A DNA stretch of 64,000 nt from UBA10649 sp963749905 (GTDB lineage Bacteria; Actinomycetota; Actinomycetes; S36-B12): assembly GCA_963749905.1 (NCBI GenBank), contig CAVVOF010000006.1, positions 62,001 to 126,000 of the forward strand, read 5' to 3'. Positions 35,787 to 46,560 of this stretch are shown here, one piece after another. How positions within the stretch are numbered: the stretch's first letter is position 1; each line of letters opens with the position of its first letter. The notes under the pieces were generated by a model that saw nothing but the letters and a program-made list of their open reading frames with translations, was not told the origin of the DNA and ran no database searches. Both the position numbers and the translations under genes were made by a program.

Positions 35787-36476
35787 CTAGTCCGACAGCT
35801 CGGCAACAAGGTCGCACACGTGCGCGATGACCTCGTCGAGGGTCATCCCGCTGGTGTCCACGACCACGGCGTCCGCTGCCTGCGACAGCGGCGATGCTGC
35901 CCGGCTGGAGTCCTTGGCATCGCGCGACCGCAGGTCCGCCTCCGTCTGCTGCACGTCGGCGACCGGGTTGCCGAGCTCGGCGTCCTGGGCGGCCCGACGA
36001 ACGGCCCTGACGGCCGGGTCGGCGGTGACGAAGACCTTCAGGTCGGCATCCGGCAGCACCACCGTGGTGATGTCCCGTCCCTCCACGACGATCCCGTGAC
36101 CACGGGCGACGGCGTCCGCAACCTCCTGACGCTGCAGGTCGACGAGCTGCTGACGCACGGACGGAACTGCACTGACGGCGCTGACAGCGGCGGTGACCTC
36201 GGAGCCGCGGATCGGCCCCGCGACGTCGACGTGGCCGACATGGATCGTCGGAGCCTGCGGATCGGTCCCGCTGCGGATGACGACCGCGGGCGCGCAGGCC
36301 GCCACGGCCTCGGCGTCGTCCACGTCCACTCCGGACTCGAGCATCGCCCAGGTCATGGCCCGGTACATGGCCCCGGTGTCGAGGTACCGCAGGCCCAGCC
36401 GGGAGGCCACCCCTCGGCAGACACTCGACTTCCCGGATCCTGCCGGCCCATCGACGGCCAGTACGGGTGCGCGCAT
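35787..36476 (-). CDS. cmk: Cytidylate kinase
   Basis: This 229-residue kinase phosphorylates CMP and dCMP with ATP. It has the P-loop GPAGSGKSS (residues 10-18), RYLDTGAMYRA for nucleotide recognition, VVEGRDITTVVLPDADLKVF, and the lid RxxxD region RSRDAKDSSRAASPL. Length is normal. It heads the cmk / acyltransferase-like / der / lipoprotein operon, 39 bp after tyrA. Confidence 0.96.
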   Translation of the reverse strand: MRAPVLAVDGPAGSGKSSVCRGVASRLGLRYLDTGAMYRAMTWAMLESGVDVDDAEAVAACAPAVVIRSGTDPQAPTIHVGHVDVAGPIRGSEVTAAVSAVSAVPSVRQQLVDLQRQEVADAVARGHGIVVEGRDITTVVLPDADLKVFVTADPAVRAVRRAAQDAELGNPVADVQQTEADLRSRDAKDSSRAASPLSQAADAVVVDTSGMTLDEVIAHVCDLVAELSD

Positions 36477-36515
36477 CGGACCAGCCTATTGGGCGGAGCT
36501 ATTGGGCGATGCGAG

Positions 36516-37613
36516 CTACGAGCGCACGTCGAAGTTCAGCGCCTGAAGGGCATCGACCAGTCGCCGGGAGGCGTCCGGCTGCACGTACAGGGCGACGAGG
36601 CCGCTGGGGCGGCCCAGCACGTGCTCGATCCGGATGTCCTCGAGGTTCACCTGAGCGACGCCGACGGCGCTGAAGAGCCGGCCCAGCTCCCCCGGGCGGT
36701 CCGCCAGCAGGACGGTGATCTCCGTGAAGGCGGCCGGCGCGGCGCCGTGCTTGCCTGGAATCAGCGACTGGCCCACCACTCCTGCCTCCAGCAACGATCG
36801 GAGCCCGGCCTCGGGGTCGGCATCGTCCGCGGGATCGACCAGCGCCGCGCGCGTACGACCGAGCGACTCGATCAGCTCGTCCAGCACGACCGCGACCTGA
36901 CCAGCGTTCGCGGCAAGGATGTCGGACCACAGGTCCACGTTCGACGCGGCGATCCGCGTCATGTCCCGGAGTCCCTGTCCGGCGATCTGGACGTACTCGG
37001 GGCGGGAGTCGATGAGCTGGCTGGCCAGCACGCTGGACAGCACCTGCGGCACGTGCGAGACCAGGGCCACCGCGGCATCATGCTCAGCCAAGCCCATCCG
37101 CACGGGCACCGCTCCGCAGGTGGCCGCCAGGCGCTCGACGGCGTCGACGTGCAGCTGCTCGCTCGCGGGCAGCGGGGTGATCACCCACAGCCGGTCGTCG
37201 AACAGCTCCTTGCGCGCACCGGCCGAGCCGGAGACCTCCCGGCCGGCCATCGGGTGGCCGCCCACGAGCCGCCGCTCGTCCGCGCCCAGCCCGAGCGCCG
37301 CGGTCAGCACGCCCTCCTTGACGGAGGCGACGTCGGTGAGGGTGGCGTGCGGGTAGTCCCGTGACGCCTGGGCGAGCACCTGCGGGACCAGCCGCGGCGG
37401 CACCGCGACCACGACGAGCGACGGCACGTCGTCGCTCTCCAGCATCCGGCCCGCGCCGGCCTCCCGGGCGATCCGGAGGTTCTCGTCGTGGATGTCCGAC
37501 AGCAGCACGTCGACGCCCGCACGGCGAAGCGACAGGGCCACGGATGTCCCGATGAGCCCGGTTCCGACGACTAGGACGGGGCCATCGACGGCGCCCGGAC
37601 GCGCTCCGCTCAC
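36516..37613 (-). CDS. tyrA: Prephenate dehydrogenase with ACT domain
   Basis: This enzyme oxidatively decarboxylates prephenate to 4-hydroxyphenylpyruvate for tyrosine. It has NAD-binding VVGTGLIGTSVALSL near the N-terminus, GGHPMAGREVSGS for substrate, and a C-terminal ACT domain (FTEITVLLADRPGELGRLFS) for feedback control by tyrosine. GTG 37613 overlaps the aroH stop as GTGA, so chorismate mutase and this enzyme, consecutive steps, are translationally coupled. Confidence 0.94.
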   Translation of the reverse strand: MSGARPGAVDGPVLVVGTGLIGTSVALSLRRAGVDVLLSDIHDENLRIAREAGAGRMLESDDVPSLVVVAVPPRLVPQVLAQASRDYPHATLTDVASVKEGVLTAALGLGADERRLVGGHPMAGREVSGSAGARKELFDDRLWVITPLPASEQLHVDAVERLAATCGAVPVRMGLAEHDAAVALVSHVPQVLSSVLASQLIDSRPEYVQIAGQGLRDMTRIAASNVDLWSDILAANAGQVAVVLDELIESLGRTRAALVDPADDADPEAGLRSLLEAGVVGQSLIPGKHGAAPAAFTEITVLLADRPGELGRLFSAVGVAQVNLEDIRIEHVLGRPSGLVALYVQPDASRRLVDALQALNFDVRS

Positions 37614-37972
37614 TGGATCAGGTCCTGGCGGAGCACCTCTGCCCCGCGCAGGTAGACGTGCTGGATGTCCGCGCGGGGCACCTCGACATCCGCATGCAGA
37701 AGGACCCGCACCACGCGCTCGAGGGCGCCGTCGACGCCCATCTCCTGCGCGCACAGCAGCGGCACGTCAACGAGGCCGAAGGCACGCGCCCCTGCCGCGG
37801 GAAACGCGCAGGTCAGATCCGGGGTCGCGGTCAGGATGATGCTCACCATCGAGTCGGAGGTGAGTCCATTGCGCTCGATCATCTCGCGAAGCAACTCGGC
37901 CACAGCGTCCGACATCTCGTCCGCATCATTGGCCGCCAGGCACGTCGCCCCGCGGATCGCCCGCAGTGTCAT
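37610..37972 (-). CDS. aroH: Chorismate mutase, AroH type
   Basis: This 120-residue trimeric-type chorismate mutase converts chorismate to prephenate. MTLRAIRGATC, LTSDSMVSIILTATPDLTCAFPA and the ending VYLRGAEVLRQDL match the AroH family, with active-site Arg in RAIRGAT and YLRGA. It is coupled to tyrA, its pathway successor. Confidence 0.95.
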   Translation of the reverse strand: MTLRAIRGATCLAANDADEMSDAVAELLREMIERNGLTSDSMVSIILTATPDLTCAFPAAGARAFGLVDVPLLCAQEMGVDGALERVVRVLLHADVEVPRADIQHVYLRGAEVLRQDLIQ

Positions 37973-38024
37973 GAGCCCCTCCCGTTCGTCACGGTGAGCG
38001 TAGCGAAGCGGCGGGGTGGTGCGG

Positions 38025-38786
38025 CTACAGGCCGACGGCGGTGTACAGGGCGCGCAGTTCGGGACCGGTGATGGCCCTGAGGACCCCGGGCCGCTGCTGT
38101 CCCAGGTGAATCGGCCCGATGCGGGTACGCACCAGGTCGGTCACCGGGTGGCCGACCTCAGCCAGCATCCGCCGCACGATCCGGTTCCGCCCCTCGTGGA
38201 TGACCAGCTCGATCAGCGTCCGGTCAGGCAGCTTCTGCATGATCCGGGCCGAGTCGCAGGAGGCGGGACCGTCCTCCAACTCGACGCCGTCGCGCAGCGC
38301 TCGCAGCGCTGCCGGGAAGACCTGCCCGCGCACCGTGGCAACGTACGTCTTCTCGATGCCGTGCTTCGGATGCCCGAGCCGGTTCGCCAGCTCCCCGTCA
38401 TTGGTGAGAAGCAGCAGGCCCTCCGTCTCGGCGTCAAGCCGGCCGATGTGGAACAACCGCTCATTGCGGCCGGCCACCCAGTCCCCGACGCACGGGCGGC
38501 CCTCGTCATCGGACATCGTCGTGATGACGCCCTTGGGCTTGTTGAAGGCGAGCGTGAGCATGTCCGGGGCCGTGGGCACGCGCTCGCCGTCCACGCGGAT
38601 CACGGCCGTGCGCGGGTCCACCCGCATCCCCTGCTCCGTCACGCGGCGGCCGTCCACCTCGACCCGGCCCTCGGCGATCAGGTTCTCGCAGGCCCGACGG
38701 CTGCCGATGCCGGCCGCGGCCAGCACCTTCTGCAGGCGGATGAGGCCAGGGTCGGCGTCGGAAGAATCGTCGGCATGCGTGCTCAC
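38025..38786 (-). CDS. rluB: 23S rRNA pseudouridine synthase RluB-like
   Basis: This 253-residue synthase has an S4 RNA-binding domain (LIRLQKVLAAAGIGSRRACEN) followed by the RsuA/RluB catalytic domain with GRLDAETEGLLLLTNDGEL (catalytic Asp) and the EKTYVATVRG strand. It probably modifies 23S rRNA helix 80-90. GTG start overlaps the scpB stop (GTGA). Confidence 0.93.
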   Translation of the reverse strand: MSTHADDSSDADPGLIRLQKVLAAAGIGSRRACENLIAEGRVEVDGRRVTEQGMRVDPRTAVIRVDGERVPTAPDMLTLAFNKPKGVITTMSDDEGRPCVGDWVAGRNERLFHIGRLDAETEGLLLLTNDGELANRLGHPKHGIEKTYVATVRGQVFPAALRALRDGVELEDGPASCDSARIMQKLPDRTLIELVIHEGRNRIVRRMLAEVGHPVTDLVRTRIGPIHLGQQRPGVLRAITGPELRALYTAVGL

Positions 38787-39403
38787 TCCCCGCCGGCTAC
38801 GGCGTCCAGGACGTCCTCGAGGTCCGCGAGGTCGGGCAGGTGCTCGGCCAGCGGCGGCAGTTCGTCGAGCGAGGCGATGCCCATGCGCTCGAGGAAGTAG
38901 GGCGTGGTGACATACAGGTGCGCGCCCGACTCGCCGTCACTGCCCGCCTCCGAGATCAGCCCCCGGGTCAGCAGGGTCCGGATCACGCCGTCGACGTTGA
39001 CTCCGCGCACGGCCGCCACCCGACCGCGGGTGATCGGCTGCCGGTAGGCGATCACTGCCAGCGTCTCCAGTGACGCCTGCGTCAAGCGGGCCTGCTGGCC
39101 GTCCAGGACGTAGCGCTCGACGAGCGGCGAGCACTCCGCACGGGTGTAGTAGCGCCAGCCGCCGGCCACCTCACGCAGGTCGAAGCCACGTCCCTGCTCC
39201 GCGTACTCGGCCGTCAGGCGATGCAGCTCAGCCTCGACGTCGTCGACCGGTCGACGCACGACGGACGCGAGATCCATCGCGGCCATCGGCTCGTCGGCCA
39301 GCAGCAGCAGCGCCTCGATGGCCGCGCTCAGCGACGGCGCGCCGAGTTCGTCGGCCGACTCCTCGACCTCGACCGCGTCCGCTACCTGCGTCTCGTCACT
39401 CAT
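38783..39403 (-). CDS. scpB: Segregation and condensation protein B
   Basis: This 206-residue winged-helix dimer of the SMC complex has LSAAIEALLLLADEPM, LHRLTAEYAEQGRGFDLREVAGGWRYYTR and ETLAVIAYRQPITRGRVAAV, all ScpB blocks. It overlaps scpA by 8 bp and rluB by 4 bp, in the standard actinobacterial order. Confidence 0.95.
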   Translation of the reverse strand: MSDETQVADAVEVEESADELGAPSLSAAIEALLLLADEPMAAMDLASVVRRPVDDVEAELHRLTAEYAEQGRGFDLREVAGGWRYYTRAECSPLVERYVLDGQQARLTQASLETLAVIAYRQPITRGRVAAVRGVNVDGVIRTLLTRGLISEAGSDGESGAHLYVTTPYFLERMGIASLDELPPLAEHLPDLADLEDVLDAVAGGE

Positions 39404-40298
39404 CAGGGGTCAGTCCTTCCTCGACGACCGTGTCCGTATCCGTGTCCGCCTCGTCGGGCCGGTCCACGTCGCGCTCGACGTCGAACTCGTCGGTCACCTC
39501 GACCTCGCCGTCCTCCGACCCGGTCCAGCGGATGGTGAGGTCTCCCAGCGGGGAGAGCTGCTCGAACACCACGACCTTCTCGCGGTACAGCTCCAGCAGC
39601 GCGAGGAACCGGCCGATGACGAGCAGCGTGGTGTCGCAGTCCGCCACCAGGGCCCGGAAGGTGCTCGACCGGTGCTGCCGCAGCCGCTCCACGAGGATCG
39701 CGGCCTGCTCGCGGACGCTGACCCGCTGCATGTGGATGTGCGAGATGGAGACCTCGGGGACCGGCTTGGGCGCGAGCGCCCGGGCAGCCAACGCGGCGAA
39801 CTGATCAGGCCCGATGGTGATCAGCACGTCGGGCAGTAGGGCGGCGAACTCGGGGTCGAGGCCGACCGTTCGCGGCACACGCTTGGCGGCGCCGGCCATC
39901 CGCTCGACGAACAGCGCGGAGACCTCCTTGTAGGCGCGGTACTGCAGCAGCCGCGCGAACAGCAGGTCCCGTGCCTCGAGGAGTGCGAGGTCCTCCTCGT
40001 CCTCCACTTCGCCGGACGGCAGCAGTCGGGCGGCCTTGAGATCGAGGAGGGTGGCGGCCACCACGAGGAACCCGCTGGCCTCATCGAGGTCCCATGTCGA
40101 GCCCTGTGCGCGGATGTAGGCGATGAACTCGTCGGTGACCTCGTGCAGCGCGAGTTCGGTGACCTCGAGCTTGTGCTTGGAGATCAGCGACAGCAGCAGG
40201 TCGAAGGGGCCCTCGAACGCGCCGACCTTGACCGAGAAGCCGCTGGTCGTCTCCCCCGGCTCCTGGGCGACCGCGGCCGTCTCGGTGGTCGCCATCAC
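39396..40298 (-). CDS. scpA: Segregation and condensation protein A (kleisin)
   Basis: This 300-residue kleisin bridges the SMC heads. The N-terminal FEGPFDLLLSLISKHKLEVTEL and the C-terminal winged helix with FRALVADCDTTLLVIGRFLALLELYREKVV are conserved. An acidic tail rich in Asp/Glu/Thr follows. Its GTG start overlaps the parA stop. Confidence 0.95.
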   Translation of the reverse strand: MMATTETAAVAQEPGETTSGFSVKVGAFEGPFDLLLSLISKHKLEVTELALHEVTDEFIAYIRAQGSTWDLDEASGFLVVAATLLDLKAARLLPSGEVEDEEDLALLEARDLLFARLLQYRAYKEVSALFVERMAGAAKRVPRTVGLDPEFAALLPDVLITIGPDQFAALAARALAPKPVPEVSISHIHMQRVSVREQAAILVERLRQHRSSTFRALVADCDTTLLVIGRFLALLELYREKVVVFEQLSPLGDLTIRWTGSEDGEVEVTDEFDVERDVDRPDEADTDTDTVVEEGLTPDE

Positions 40299-41248
40299 CG
40301 GGCCAGGACCTCCCGGGCCAGCTGGCGGTAGGACTCGGCGCCGCCGCTGCCCGGTGCGAACGCGGTGATGGGCTCGCCCGCGACAGCCGCGTCGGGGAAC
40401 TTCACGGTGCGACTGATGGTGGTGGTGAACACGGCATCGCCGAACGCCTGCTGCACGGTCTGCAGCACCTCACGGCTGTGGAGGGTGCGCGGGTCGTACA
40501 TCGTCGGCAGGACGCCGATGATCTGCAGGTCGGGGTTCAGCCGGCTGGCGACCTTGTCGATCGTGTCCTTGAGCAGTGCGACGCCGCGCAGGGCGAAGTA
40601 CTCGGTGCCCATCGGGATGATCACGCCGGTCGCGGCCGTCAGCGCGTTGACGGTGAGCAGGCCGAGCGACGGCTGGCAGTCGATCAGGATGATGTCGTAC
40701 TCGGGCAGGATCGGGCGCAGGGCCCGCGCCAGCGAGTGCTCGCGGCCCACCTCGCTGACCAGCTGCACCTCGGCAGCGGACAGGTCGATGTTGCTGGGGA
40801 GCAGGTCGAGGTTGACGATGTCCGTGCTCAGGATGACGTCGCCGACGTGGCAGTCCGGATCGGTGAGCAGGTTGTAGACGGTCAGGTCCAGCTCGTTCGG
40901 GTTGAAGCCGAAGGACACCGCCACGGCGCCCTGCGGGTCGAAGTCGACGAGCAGCACCCGCCGGCCGTAGCCGGCCAGCGCCGCGCCCAGGCTGACGGTC
41001 GACGTGGTCTTGCCCACCCCGCCCTTCTGGTTGACCATGGCGATGACCCGGGCGGGGCCGTGACTGGTCAGCTCCGGCGGCTCCGGGATCAGCGGCGCAG
41101 ACATCTCGGGCTCGGCGGCGGGCACCTCTGCGGCGGCTTCCGCCACGACCTCGACCGCCGGCATGCCGGGCAGCGCTTCCTCGCCGTACGGCTGCTCCGG
41201 GTAGGCCTGGTCGGCTGCCTCGCCGGGACCGGTCTCCTCAGAGTCCAT
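40295..41248 (-). CDS. parA: ParA-family chromosome partitioning ATPase
   Basis: This protein has the deviant Walker A MVNQKGGVGKTTSTVSLGAAL, the A' motif VLLVDFDPQGAV, and IILIDCQPSLGLLTVNAL as Walker B. An unstructured acidic Pro/Glu-rich N-terminus precedes the ATPase. ATG 41248 has AAAGGA nine bases upstream; GTG 41281 would add 11 residues. It heads a parA-scpA-scpB-rluB unit and is the Rv1708-type ParA rather than the origin-proximal one (no parB or origin here). Confidence 0.93.
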   Translation of the reverse strand: MDSEETGPGEAADQAYPEQPYGEEALPGMPAVEVVAEAAAEVPAAEPEMSAPLIPEPPELTSHGPARVIAMVNQKGGVGKTTSTVSLGAALAGYGRRVLLVDFDPQGAVAVSFGFNPNELDLTVYNLLTDPDCHVGDVILSTDIVNLDLLPSNIDLSAAEVQLVSEVGREHSLARALRPILPEYDIILIDCQPSLGLLTVNALTAATGVIIPMGTEYFALRGVALLKDTIDKVASRLNPDLQIIGVLPTMYDPRTLHSREVLQTVQQAFGDAVFTTTISRTVKFPDAAVAGEPITAFAPGSGGAESYRQLAREVLAR

Positions 41249-41308
41249 GCTCGTCCGTCCTTTGTTGTCCGACTTCGCCACGCCCGCCCCGTGGATCGCC
41301 TGCCGAGC

Positions 41309-42061
41309 CTACCTGCCCAGCCATGATCCGAGACGGAGCACCGCCGCCGCTGCGCGGCGAGCCTCGGCGCCGGACACCTGACGGTCCAGCTCGACCGTGA
41401 TCGCGACGGCCTGCAGGCGGTCATCCACCCACTGGGTCAGGTTTCCATGGCACTTCGGCATGGCACACGGGACGGGCATGGCCCCGAGCCCCATCCACCC
41501 GGCCAGCTTCCTGGCCGCCGCGCGGCTGCGTGCGTGGGAGCTGTCGACGACGTTCATGGCCTGGTGATAGGAGAGCACCGCGGTCGGCCGCACCTCCTCG
41601 AGGAAGGCCAGCATGCCGCGGGTCTCCGGTTCACTGGCCGCCGACGGACCGGACCAGAACAGCCCCCGCGTGCCGCCCTTGCGCCACTCCACCGGGAAGT
41701 TCCGGTTGAGATCGACGCCGTTGGCGTTGACCCGGCGACCCACTTGCGCCCCGTCCGGGTTCAGGCTGGTCACCAGCCACAGGCCGACGCCCTCGGGGAG
41801 CGTCGCATCCGACAGCACGCGGACGACTCGCCGGCCACCCGGCTCGCTGCCGTGCATCTGGCCCAGGACCAGCAGCTGTACCGGCGCGTCGAGAGGCCCG
41901 TAGTGCCGGGCCACGATCTCGCGACCCTGCACGGAGGTCGCCACCACCCGTCGGTCGTTCGCGTCCTGAGCCGCGGCGGGCGGGATCCCGGCGGCGACCA
42001 CGGCCACGAGCGCCGCACCGCCGGCCAGGCTGCGCAGGAGACGCCTTCCGCGGGGCGTCAT
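41309..42061 (-). CDS. Secreted M14-family zinc carboxypeptidase (murein peptide amidase-like)
   Basis: This 250-residue exported peptidase has a signal peptide ending PPAAAQ. Zinc ligands are His and Glu of GQMHGSEPGG and His of LSYHQAMN; the general base is Glu in AITVELD; substrate Arg/Asn is in VDLNRNFP. The short form resembles MpaA-type or cell-wall peptidases, which trim stem peptides. Its start overlaps the xerD stop by 4 bp. Confidence 0.88.
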   Translation of the reverse strand: MTPRGRRLLRSLAGGAALVAVVAAGIPPAAAQDANDRRVVATSVQGREIVARHYGPLDAPVQLLVLGQMHGSEPGGRRVVRVLSDATLPEGVGLWLVTSLNPDGAQVGRRVNANGVDLNRNFPVEWRKGGTRGLFWSGPSAASEPETRGMLAFLEEVRPTAVLSYHQAMNVVDSSHARSRAAARKLAGWMGLGAMPVPCAMPKCHGNLTQWVDDRLQAVAITVELDRQVSGAEARRAAAAVLRLGSWLGR

Positions 42062-42978
42062 CGGGCCCTCGGATGGCTGCCGGCGTACACCTCGCGCAAG
42101 TGGTCCACGGTCACGAGCGTATAGATCTGGGTCGTCGTGACGGAGGCATGGCCGAGCAGCTCCTGAACCACGCGGACGTCGGCACCGTTCTGCAGCAGGT
42201 GGGTGGCGAAGCTGTGCCGAAGGCTGTGGGGGCTGATCGCGCCGCTGAGGCCGGCCCGGGCGGCCGCCTGCTGCAGCACGGCGTAGGAGCTCTGCCGCGA
42301 GAGCGGCCGGCCCAGCGAGTTGAGGAACAGGCGGGACGTGCCGCGGCCGCGCACGGCCAGTGCCGGCCGGCCCCGGATCAGGTAGGCGGACAGCGCGTCC
42401 GCCGCGTACTGCCCGAGCGGCAGGATCCGCTGCTTGTCCCCCTTGCCGGTGACGACGACGGTCAGCTGCTCGAGATCGACGTCGTCGACCGCGAGCCCGG
42501 TCGCCTCCGACACCCGGGTGCCGGTCCCGTAGAGGAACTCCACCAGCGCCCGGTCCCGCAGCCCCTCGGGAGTCTCCAGGTCGCCGGCGCTCTCGATCAG
42601 CGCGGCCACCTGGTCGTACGCGAGCGCCTTCGGCAGCCGCTTCGGGATGGCCGACGGCCGGACATGGCGCGCCGGATCCGTGCCGGTCAGGCCCTCGCGC
42701 GTCGCGAAGCGGTGGAAGGTGCGCACCGCCACGACGACGCGGGCCGCGCTCGACGCGCTCAGCGGCGGCCGACCCTCCCGGTCCTGGCGGAGGGACGCCG
42801 CGAAATCGGCGACGTCGTTCTCCGTGACGTCGGCGACATCGTCGATGCCACGGTCGGTCGACCAGTCCACGTAGCGTTCGAGGTCGCGTCGGTACGCGGC
42901 CACCGTGTTCACCGACAGCCCGCGCTCGATGGCGATGTGGTCGAGGTACCCCGAGACCGCCGTGGCCAGCGACGTCAG
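42058..42978 (-). CDS. xerD: Site-specific tyrosine recombinase XerD, probable CTG start
   Basis: This recombinase resolves chromosome dimers at dif. Catalytic residues are seen: Arg in YGTGTRVSEA, Lys in GKGDKQR, HSLRHSFATHL, LGHASVTTTQIYT (Tyr nucleophile). The first ATG/GTG (42912) would remove part of the conserved N-terminal helix; in-frame translation upstream gives SGYLDHIAIERGLSVNTVAA as in XerD. CTG 42978 is preceded by GGAGG at 7 bp and overlaps the ald stop (CTGA), so it is the likely start (306 residues). Confidence 0.9.
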   Translation of the reverse strand: MTSLATAVSGYLDHIAIERGLSVNTVAAYRRDLERYVDWSTDRGIDDVADVTENDVADFAASLRQDREGRPPLSASSAARVVVAVRTFHRFATREGLTGTDPARHVRPSAIPKRLPKALAYDQVAALIESAGDLETPEGLRDRALVEFLYGTGTRVSEATGLAVDDVDLEQLTVVVTGKGDKQRILPLGQYAADALSAYLIRGRPALAVRGRGTSRLFLNSLGRPLSRQSSYAVLQQAAARAGLSGAISPHSLRHSFATHLLQNGADVRVVQELLGHASVTTTQIYTLVTVDHLREVYAGSHPRAR

Positions 42979-44090
42979 GCCAGGACCTCCGACAGCGGCA
43001 CGCTCGGCATCCCGAAGGCCTCGGCGACGGCGGCGTAGGTGACCTGCCCGTCGAAGACGTTCAGGCCCAGGGCCAGGGCGGGATCGGCCGACAGCGCCGC
43101 GCGCCAGCCCTTCGTGGCCAGGGCGATCGCGTAGGGCAGCGTCACGTTCGTGAGCGCGAACGTCGACGTGTTGGGCACGGCACCGGGCATGTTCGCCACG
43201 CAGTAGAACACCGAGTCGTGCACGTTGTACGTGGGGGCGGCATGCGTGGTGGGTCGCGAGTCCTCGAAGCAGCCGCCCTGGTCGATCGCGATGTCCACCA
43301 GCACGGAGCCCGGCTTCATGCGCGACACCAGCTCGTTGCTGACCAGCTTGGGCGCCTTGGCGCCGGGCACGAGGACCGCACCGATGACCATGTCGGCATC
43401 GAGGACGGCGCGCTCGATCTCGTAGGCATTGGACGCGACCGTCTGCATATGGCCCTGGTAGATGGCATCCATCTGACGCAGCCGCGCGATGTTGTTGTCG
43501 AGCAGCAGGACCTCTGCCTGCATGCCGAGCGCGATCGTCGCGGCGTTCTGGCCCGCGACACCGGCGCCGATGACGACGACCTTCGCCGCGTACACGCCGG
43601 ACACGCCGCCCATGAGCACACCACGCCCGCCGTGGGCGCGCATCAGCGCGTTTGCCCCCACCTGCGGCGCCAGCCGACCGGCGACCTCGCTCATCGGGGC
43701 GAGCAGGGGCAGGGAACGATCGGACAGCTCGACGGTCTCGTAGGCGATGGCGGTGACCTTGCGCTTGACGAGCTCCTCGGTCAGCGGCCGGTCGGCGGCG
43801 AGGTGCAGGTAGGTGAACAGGACCTGACCCTCGCGCATCCGGTGATACTCGGCCTCGATGGGCTCCTTGACCTTCAGGATCATCTCCGCTGAGCCCCAGA
43901 CGTCGTCCGCCGTGGGCAGGATGGTGGCCCCGGCCTTGACGTAGTCCTCGTCCGGGATCGAGGAGCCCAGGCCGGCCGACTTCTCGATGACGACCTGATG
44001 GCCGTGCCGGACCAGCTCCATGACGCCGGCCGGGGTGATGGCCACGCGGAACTCGTTGTTCTTGATCTCCTTGGGGATGCCGACCTTCAC
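42975..44090 (-). CDS. ald: Alanine dehydrogenase
   Basis: This 371-residue enzyme interconverts L-alanine and pyruvate with NAD and ammonia. It begins MKVGIPKEIKNNEFRVAITP, has VVIGAGVAGQNAATIA for NAD binding, MRAHGGRGVLMGGVSGV, and IDQGGCFEDSRPTTH, all typical. It is first in the ald-xerD-M14 run, 114 bp from the NUDIX gene stop, so has its own promoter region. Confidence 0.96.
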   Translation of the reverse strand: MKVGIPKEIKNNEFRVAITPAGVMELVRHGHQVVIEKSAGLGSSIPDEDYVKAGATILPTADDVWGSAEMILKVKEPIEAEYHRMREGQVLFTYLHLAADRPLTEELVKRKVTAIAYETVELSDRSLPLLAPMSEVAGRLAPQVGANALMRAHGGRGVLMGGVSGVYAAKVVVIGAGVAGQNAATIALGMQAEVLLLDNNIARLRQMDAIYQGHMQTVASNAYEIERAVLDADMVIGAVLVPGAKAPKLVSNELVSRMKPGSVLVDIAIDQGGCFEDSRPTTHAAPTYNVHDSVFYCVANMPGAVPNTSTFALTNVTLPYAIALATKGWRAALSADPALALGLNVFDGQVTYAAVAEAFGMPSVPLSEVLA

Positions 44091-44204
44091 CGTTGCCTCT
44101 TCACGTCCGGGTGGCCCCGGTGGGGCCTGATCGCCCCCAGCCTAGGTGGCCGACCCGCCCCCGCGGGAGTTCTCTGCACGCCAGCCCGGAGTCCGCGGTC
44201 GCGG

Positions 44205-44887
44205 TCAGGCTCCGTCCGGGCGATGCACGGGCAGCCGTCCGACGTCCTCGAGGTGCTCCCGTGCCGGCCACGGCGCATCCGCTGGTCGCAGCCCCGCCCA
44301 GTCGGTGGCCCGGGCGATCCACGCCGCGAGGATGCCGGCGATCGCGCTCGGCGAGCCGAGGGCATCGGACAGCGCCAGGTCCTTGGCCTCGTCGAGGTCG
44401 ACCCACGCCCGGGGCAGGTGTGCCTCCTCGGCCTCCCCCGTGTGCTGCCGACCGTCGGGGAGCGGGGTCAGGCTGCGCGCCAGGAAGATCCGGATCGCCT
44501 CCGACGTGCCGCCTGGTGACAGGTACAGGTCGAGCAGGACCGACCAGTCCTCGGCCTGGTAGCCGGCCTCCTCCGCCAGTTCGCGCCGGGCCGTGACGTC
44601 GGGCGGCTCGCCGGCCACGTCCAGCAGCCCGGCCGGGGGCTCGAACAGGTAGCGGCCGACGGGATGCCGGTACTGCCGGATCAGCAGGACCCGATCCTGC
44701 CCGTCGAGTGCGATCACCGCGACGGCGCCGGGATGCACGATGACGTCACGCCGCACCGAACCGGCGGGAAAGGCGACGTCCTCGCTGACCACGTCCCAGA
44801 TGGCTCCGGCGAAGGCGGTCTGCCGGCCGGTGACCGGCAACGCCTCCCCGCCGTCGGCGACCGCCCCCGACCACTCCTCCGTGGCGG

Positions 44888-44891
<4 letters not shown>
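44205..44891 (-). CDS. NUDIX hydrolase, ADP-ribose pyrophosphatase type
   Basis: This 228-residue hydrolase has the NUDIX box at GLLDVAGEPPDVTARRELAE followed by EAGY, i.e. G-x5-E-like spacing with RELAEEAG. The N-terminal RRDVIVHPGAVAVIAL and LLIRQYRHPVGRYLFE fit ADP-ribose pyrophosphatases. It is coupled to pyrG (4 bp overlap), as in Mycobacterium. A long C-terminal segment of about 60 residues follows. Confidence 0.9.
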
Positions 44892-46546
<1,655 letters not shown>

Positions 46547-46560
46547 GGACGGCCAGACTA

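Noticed and set aside
40295..41248. ParA as sign of the replication origin
   Set aside because: No parB, dnaA, gidB or parS-like site is nearby; this is the scpAB-linked ParA found away from the origin.
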